In this document: positions 54,985 to 64,000 of the stretch, piece after piece
How the letters are laid out: every line of letters starts with the position of its first letter
How positions within the stretch are numbered: the stretch's first letter is position 1
NCBI RefSeq assembly: GCF_016599715.1
Contig: NZ_CP067019.1
Span: 186,001-250,000, forward strand
Source: Acinetobacter sp. CS-2
Lineage (GTDB): Bacteria; Pseudomonadota; Gammaproteobacteria; Pseudomonadales; Moraxellaceae
Reading direction: 5' to 3'
DNA length: 64,000 bases
Translations under genes and position numbers: made by a program
Notes under the pieces: generated by a model
The model's input: the letters and a program-made list of their open reading frames with translations, nothing else
Told to the model about the DNA's origin: nothing
The model's database searches: none

Positions 54985-56997
54985 ATGGCTCAGCCAAAAT
55001 TCTTTTTACAGCCACTTGCGGCTGCGATTTGTGTTGCCGGTTATTCAGCGGCTGTATTTGCCGAGCAACAAACGACTACTGTTCAAACCTTAGCGCCTAT
55101 TGTGGTAACTGCTCATCAGGGCAATGATGCCAATGGTTTGATTGTGCATGCCGATCCCAAACAGCCGATCCAGCCGATTCCGGCGACAGATGGTGCAGAT
55201 TATCTGCAAAGTATTGTCGGTTTTAGTTCAGTCAATAGCGGTGCCGGAACCAATGGGGATGTGACCTTCCGTGGTATGTTTGGTTCACGGATTAAAATTT
55301 TGACCGATGGTACGGAAAACCTCGGGGCATGTCCAAGTCGTATGGATTCACCGACATCTTATATTTCCCCAGAAAGTTATGACCGGATTTCGGTGATCAA
55401 AGGGCCACAAACGGTGCAATATGCCAATACCGGTTCGGCTGCGACGGTTATTTTTGAGCGTGGTCCGGAAACTGAATTAACGGCTGAAAAAAATTATCGT
55501 GGTCAGGCCAGTGTGCTGCTCGGTTCTTATGGTCGTCTGGATCAGAATGTGGAAACGGCAATCGGCGATGAAAAAAAATATATCCGCCTGAATACCAATC
55601 GTTCTGTGTCGGATAGTTATAAAGATGGTGATGGTACCACTGTTCCATCGGACTGGGAACGCTGGAATGCCGATGTCGCATTGGGTTGGACACCGGACGA
55701 AAATACATGGATCGAACTGAGTGGGGGAAAAGCCGACGGTGAAGTGGTGTATGCAGGACGTGATATGGATGGCTCTAAATTTGCCAGGGAAAGTCTAGGC
55801 TTGCGATTTGAGAAAAAGAATATCAATGATGTGATTAAAAAAGTTGAAGGGCAAATCAATTACAACTTTAACGATCATGTCATGGATAACTATAGCTTAC
55901 GAGACGTTCCTGCTGCTGATAAATCCATGAATGTTACGCGCCGTACGCTGAATACCCGTCTTGCAATGACCAGTGAATGGGACAAGTTTCAACTCGTATC
56001 AGGTGTGGATTCACAGCAAAACCATCATGCTGGTGGGATGAGCTCTGCCATGATGACTATGCCAGTGAAGACAGATATGAAGTTTAATTCCTATGGGGCA
56101 TTTGGTGAACTAAGCTATCAGATGACTGAACAACATAAGTTGGTCGGTGGTGCACGCGTTGATGATGTTAGTGTGGAAAAACTTGCAAAAGGGGTGAAGC
56201 GGACTGAGACCATACCAAGTGCCTTTTTACGCTTAGAAAGCCAGCATCCAGATCATAATGCCAAAAGCTATCTTGGTCTTGGCTATGTTGAACGCATGCC
56301 GGATTATTGGGAACTTTTTAGAACTGATTATGAAGGTACGATGCATACCTTCAAACGCTTAGATACTGAAAAAACCTTACAATTGGACTTAGGTTATCAG
56401 CATCAGCATGGTGCATTAAATACTTGGGCTTCAGCTTATGCCGGGCTAATCAATGATTTTATCTTGATGACTTATGATCCAACCAAGATGACCAGTATGA
56501 TGGCCAATGCAGCCGATTCACGTAATGTGGATGCAACCATTGCCGGTGCAGAAGCGGGTATTGGTTATCAGTTTACCGATGCAATTCAGGCGGATGTGAG
56601 TGCGATGTATGCGTGGGGTGAAAATACCACAGACAATACACCGTTACCACAGATAGCACCTTTAGAGGCACGTATCAACTTACGTTATATTCAAGACAAC
56701 TATACTCTGGGTGCATTATGGAGAATAGTGGATGATCAAAGCCGTGTCAGCCAGAATCAAGGCAATATTGTTGGTAAGGACTTTAAGGAAAGCGCAGGTT
56801 TTGCCACTTTATCCCTAAATGGAACTTATCATTTACGAGATGGTGTTGATTTGTCAGTCGGTATTGATAACGTGCTTGATAAAACCTATACCGAGCATCT
56901 AAATAAAGCTGGCAGTGCTGGCTTTGGTTTTGATAGTGATGAACAGTTTAACAATATTGGACGTAACTATTGGGCACGGGTGAGTATGAAGTTCTAA
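54985..56997 (+). CDS. oprC: TonB-dependent copper receptor (OprC-like)
   Basis: A 670-residue outer membrane receptor from ATG 54985, with a signal peptide ending SAAVFA. The TonB-box region (LAPIVVTAHQ) precedes a plug domain with NSGAGTNGDVTFRGMFGSR and NLGACPSRMDSP; the Cys and Met residues there match the copper site described for OprC-type receptors. The barrel ends WARVSMKF, with the terminal Phe. The neighbouring His-rich DUF2946 gene supports copper uptake or sensing. Confidence 0.92.
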   Translation: MAQPKFFLQPLAAAICVAGYSAAVFAEQQTTTVQTLAPIVVTAHQGNDANGLIVHADPKQPIQPIPATDGADYLQSIVGFSSVNSGAGTNGDVTFRGMFGSRIKILTDGTENLGACPSRMDSPTSYISPESYDRISVIKGPQTVQYANTGSAATVIFERGPETELTAEKNYRGQASVLLGSYGRLDQNVETAIGDEKKYIRLNTNRSVSDSYKDGDGTTVPSDWERWNADVALGWTPDENTWIELSGGKADGEVVYAGRDMDGSKFARESLGLRFEKKNINDVIKKVEGQINYNFNDHVMDNYSLRDVPAADKSMNVTRRTLNTRLAMTSEWDKFQLVSGVDSQQNHHAGGMSSAMMTMPVKTDMKFNSYGAFGELSYQMTEQHKLVGGARVDDVSVEKLAKGVKRTETIPSAFLRLESQHPDHNAKSYLGLGYVERMPDYWELFRTDYEGTMHTFKRLDTEKTLQLDLGYQHQHGALNTWASAYAGLINDFILMTYDPTKMTSMMANAADSRNVDATIAGAEAGIGYQFTDAIQADVSAMYAWGENTTDNTPLPQIAPLEARINLRYIQDNYTLGALWRIVDDQSRVSQNQGNIVGKDFKESAGFATLSLNGTYHLRDGVDLSVGIDNVLDKTYTEHLNKAGSAGFGFDSDEQFNNIGRNYWARVSMKF

Positions 56998-57016
56998 TTT
57001 GTCTTTAAATTAGGCA

Positions 57017-57042
57017 AAAAGCAGGAGTATTTTCCTGCTTTT
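57017..57042 (+). terminator. Terminator of the copper receptor gene
   Basis: AAAAGCAGGA-GTATTT-TCCTGCTTTT followed by T. Confidence 0.85.
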
Positions 57043-57352
57043 TTGGTTTTTTATTTTATAAAATTTATATTTTTCATGGTTTTAGGTTGAAGTTACATTT
57101 CTAAATAAAATAATGAATATTTTTATTTAAATAATTTAATTATATAAAACATATACTTATTTATTTTCTGGTTTATAAAATAGACACCCGATTCAACTGC
57201 TTTTAAAAAGGAGTTGCAAGCACATTAAAATGCTGTAGAATGCACATCCATCGGCGGTGATGAAGATTAAAACTTCTGATAAAACAGCAACTTAGCACGA
57301 AGTGTTAAGATTAGGTTTTAGAAAGAAAGTTTAAAATAATTTGAATTACTGA

Positions 57353-57380
57353 TTGACACTAAGGATATTTAGTGTAATAT
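57353..57380 (+). promoter_or_regulatory. rrn operon promoter
   Basis: TTGACA (57353-57358), 16-bp spacer, TAATAT (57375-57380), then a GC-rich discriminator AGCCGACC, as in stringently controlled rRNA promoters. The 586-bp region 56998-57583 has no gene: after the terminator it is AT-rich, then promoter and leader. Leader bases about 57432-57462 can pair with 59137-59168 after 16S to form the RNase III processing stem. Confidence 0.8.
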
Positions 57381-57583
57381 AGCCGACCTAGCTTGCTGGT
57401 GACGAACCAGTAAGAAGATCATTAAGAGATTATGAAGAACAACTTGTGTGGATTTTTACTGGTTGATTGATCGAAATTATTTTCATTGATTGAATGGTAG
57501 AAATTACTCGAAGTTTATTTGAGAAATATTTGTCAGAAAATTGATGAGCCAAGATTGGTAGCCTTTAAGCTACTACTGATTTT

Positions 57584-59121
<1,538 letters not shown>

Positions 59122-59182
59122 ACGAAAGATTGACGATCGGTAAGAATCCACAACAAGTTGTTCTTCATGACGATGTATCTGA

Positions 59183-59259
<77 letters not shown>

Positions 59260-59297
59260 TGACATACTTCATAGATACATTGACTTATTGATAAGCT

Positions 59298-59373
59298 GGG
59301 GACTTAGCTTAGTTGGTAGAGCGCCTGCTTTGCACGCAGGAGGTCAGGAGTTCGACTCTCCTAGTCTCCACCA
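59298..59373 (+). tRNA. tRNA-Ala (TGC anticodon)
   Basis: A 76-base cloverleaf with encoded CCA: acceptor GGGGACT pairs with AGTCTCC (one G-T pair), and the anticodon loop is CTTTGCACG with TGC. Second tRNA in the spacer. Confidence 0.97.
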
Positions 59374-59771
59374 TGTATCTTCGGATGCATAATAAGCAAA
59401 CGGTTAGATAGCTTATAGAGCTTAGTAAGAAAGCGGCGTATAATGCGCGGCATTGTTATTAACCTCTGTGATTTATCACAGTTTCTCGATCTGACGAAGA
59501 CGAGAAAAATCATTAACAGAATATATTTGAGTTGAAATAAATTGTTCATACTCGTTTTGAAATCGACATTAGCAGTCATTTATGACTGATTGATGAAGAT
59601 TAAGAAATGAGTTACTAGCGATTAAACTGAATCAAGCGTTTTGGTATATGAATCTAATTGAAGCTGTACAGTGCTTAAGTGCACAAACGCCAACTGTATG
59701 AGAGTGATGAGAAATCATCATAATCTGTTGCTCATCCTACTTGTAGGGATGAACGACTGTTTGGGGTTGTA
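59374..59771 (+). other. Spacer between tRNA-Ala and 23S
   Basis: About 400 bp of transcribed spacer. Hairpins: CTGTGAT-TT-ATCACAG (59466-59481) and TTCTCG...CGAGAA (59483-59506). The last part, about 59759-59779, pairs with 62657-62679 after 23S, giving the pre-23S processing stem. No protein gene is credible here. Confidence 0.75.
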
Positions 59772-62665
<2,894 letters not shown>

Positions 62666-62841
62666 ACAACACCCAAACAGTTGTTGTATAAAGCATCAAT
62701 TAATTCGATATTCAGCAAAACAGCTTGATTTAGTGAACGCTAAAGAACAAAATACGACAGCTCAGATATACCTGTTAATGAATTCTATTTGACCAAGCAT
62801 TGGCATCTAAATAAGACCAAACGCAAAGTCATAAACAGTTG

Positions 62842-62957
62842 TGCTGGCGACCATAGCAAGAGTGAACCACCTGATCCCTTCCCGAACTCAGAAGTGAAAC
62901 CTCTTAGCGCTGATGGTAGTGTGGGATTACCCATGTGAGAGTAAGTCATCGCCAGCT
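62842..62957 (+). rRNA. rrf: 5S ribosomal RNA
   Basis: About 115 bases, with GCTGGCGA and TCGCCAGC closing the terminal stem and CCCGAACTCAGAAGTGAAAC in the conserved middle. Confidence 0.95.
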
Positions 62958-62970
62958 CATTATTCCTAAA

Positions 62971-62999
62971 AAGCCCCTGCCAAGTGCAGGGGCTTTTTT
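62971..62999 (+). terminator. rrn operon terminator
   Basis: AAGCCCCTGC-CAAGT-GCAGGGGCTT followed by T-run. Confidence 0.92.
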
Positions 63000-63000
63000 T

Positions 63001-63310
63001 ATGCAGGGAATTCTTATTAAAAAGAAGAATGATTAAGAATGTATCGGATCTTAAATTGCGCTTTTTATTTGTTCAAAAGTTTGCTTGATTCGCTGCTTTG
63101 TCCGTGTGTTTAACTATAATTATATAAGTGATCACTTACAGGAGAAGCTTTTTTAACTGAGGTGATTATTTGGGGAAAATAAATTAAATTACTGGTTTTG
63201 TATAAATTATAATCAAGCAAGCTGAGTCTAATTCATGCTAAAATACTCGGCTTTCATCTTTGATCTAATTTTCAGATCTTCCATCATCTGCCAGCCGAGA
63301 ATTGCTAGCC
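63001..63310 (+). promoter_or_regulatory. 310-bp spacer with ygiQ promoter candidates and a structured leader
   Basis: No gene seen. A TATAAT lies at 63208-63213 with a poor -35, and an extended -10 TGCTAAAAT at 63236-63244. CTCGGCT (63246-63252) and AGCCGAG (63293-63299) can close a stem around an inner hairpin GATCT-AATTTTC-AGATC (63262-63278). The ygiQ ATG is 11 bases after this stem, with no clear Shine-Dalgarno. A small palindrome AAGTGATCACTT is at about 63126-63137. Confidence 0.45.
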
Positions 63311-64000
63311 ATGTCTACTGCTTATACCATGCAGACTGCGCCAAAAGCGTTGTTTGATTACGACAAATATTGGGCGTCCTGTTTTGAACCTGCGCCATTT
63401 TTGCCGATGTCACGCGAGGAGATGGATCAACTCGGTTGGGATAGTTGCGACTTTATTTTAGTCTGCGGTGATGCGTATATAGATCATCCCTCTTTCTGTT
63501 CGGGCATTATTGGCCGTACTTTAGAAGCTCAAGGTTTCCGTGTCGGGATTATTGCCCAGCCGGACTGGACCAGCGTGGATGCATTCCGAGTATTGGGTAA
63601 GCCGAATATTGCTTGGGGTGTGACTGCGGGTAATATGGATTCCATGATCAACCGCTACACCGCTGACCGTAAAATCCGTTCAGATGATGCCTATTCTCCA
63701 GACAATGTGCCGAATAAACGTCCTGACCGCGCGGCAACCGTATATTGCCAGCGTGTACGTGAAGCCTATCCTGATGTGCCAGTATTGTTAGGGGGTATTG
63801 AAGCTTCTCTACGTCGTATTGCTCATTATGACTATTGGTCAGATAAAGTCCGTCGTTCGGTATTGATGGATTCTAAAGCTGATCTTCTGATGTACGGTAA
63901 TGGCGAACGCTCGATTGTCGAAGTGATGCACCGTTTGGCTAAAGGTGAAAAAATTACTGACATCACGGATGTCCGTGGTACGGCATTTATTGTCAATAAA
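63311..64000 (+). CDS. ygiQ: YgiQ family radical SAM protein, N-terminal part (cut by window edge)
   Basis: The frame is open from ATG 63311 to the end of the window, giving 230 residues. The start ([38 protein letters not shown], cited in part as [17 protein letters not shown]) and [25 protein letters not shown] are highly typical of YgiQ. The CxxxCxxC cluster motif would be beyond the window. Function of the family is not established. Confidence 0.95.
   Translation, partial: MSTAYTMQTAPKALFDYDKYWASCFEPAPFLPMSREEMDQLGWDSCDFILVCGDAYIDHPSFCSGIIGRTLEAQGFRVGIIAQPDWTSVDAFRVLGKPNIAWGVTAGNMDSMINRYTADRKIRSDDAYSPDNVPNKRPDRAATVYCQRVREAYPDVPVLLGGIEASLRRIAHYDYWSDKVRRSVLMDSKADLLMYGNGERSIVEVMHRLAKGEKITDITDVRGTAFIVNK

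Overview
The window is chromosomal DNA of a gammaproteobacterium of the Moraxellaceae, almost certainly an Acinetobacter outside the best known clinical species. The reasons are the 16S rRNA sequence, the gene order atpIBEFHAGDC, the def / LysM / dprA / tsaC neighbourhood, the IS17-like IS5 element and the moderate-to-low GC content with AT-rich spacers. No species is named, because that would need a database comparison.

Layout. 1-1138 is the right end of an IS21-family element (istA tail and istB). 1199-6001 holds a glutathione transferase, the PhoB/PhoR phosphate two-component system and a divergent TetR regulator / short-chain dehydrogenase pair. 6190-21940 is a 16-kb accessory block that looks like an organosulfur scavenging island: a sigma54-type promoter, an amidohydrolase, an outer membrane porin, two substrate-binding proteins, three ABC permeases, two ATPases, an MFS carrier broken by a frameshift, a stand-alone sigma54 activator, a molbindin-like protein and two closely related flavin monooxygenases. 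21983-24626 has a MATE transporter and a YbdL-like aminotransferase. 24844-28822 is an orphan vgrG whose downstream partner gene is cut off by an IS5/IS903-type insertion. 28949-31758 has a Dyp peroxidase, a LysE exporter, a frameshifted DinB-family gene and a DUF523 protein. 31760-34804 is the zinc uptake locus (zur-znuC-znuB divergent from znuA) with a textbook Zur box between the two arms.

34882-42218 is the complete F1Fo ATP synthase operon with a recognisable promoter and terminator. 42297-50306 is a mixed region: two unrecognised proteins, AdhP, two related lipoproteins, an RcnB-like protein, a glutathione peroxidase and a divergent AraC / EamA exporter pair. 50307-54381 holds a candidate small RNA, tsaC, dprA, a LysM protein and def. 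54475-56997 is a copper-associated pair (DUF2946 protein and OprC-like TonB receptor). 57353-62995 is a complete rrn operon (16S, tRNA-Ile, tRNA-Ala, 23S, 5S). The window ends inside ygiQ.

How the genes may work together. In the putative sulfur island the activator near 17 kb has no sensory domain, so its own expression probably sets the response. The same inverted repeat, GTTG-N6-CAAC, lies about 86-91 bp upstream of the sigma54-like promoters of both the long transport operon and one of the monooxygenases. This suggests one regulon that imports an organosulfur (or similar) compound and oxidises it in the cytoplasm. The substrate is inferred from family membership only. Two genes in the window (MFS and DinB) carry single frameshifts; these are either real pseudogenes or base-call errors.
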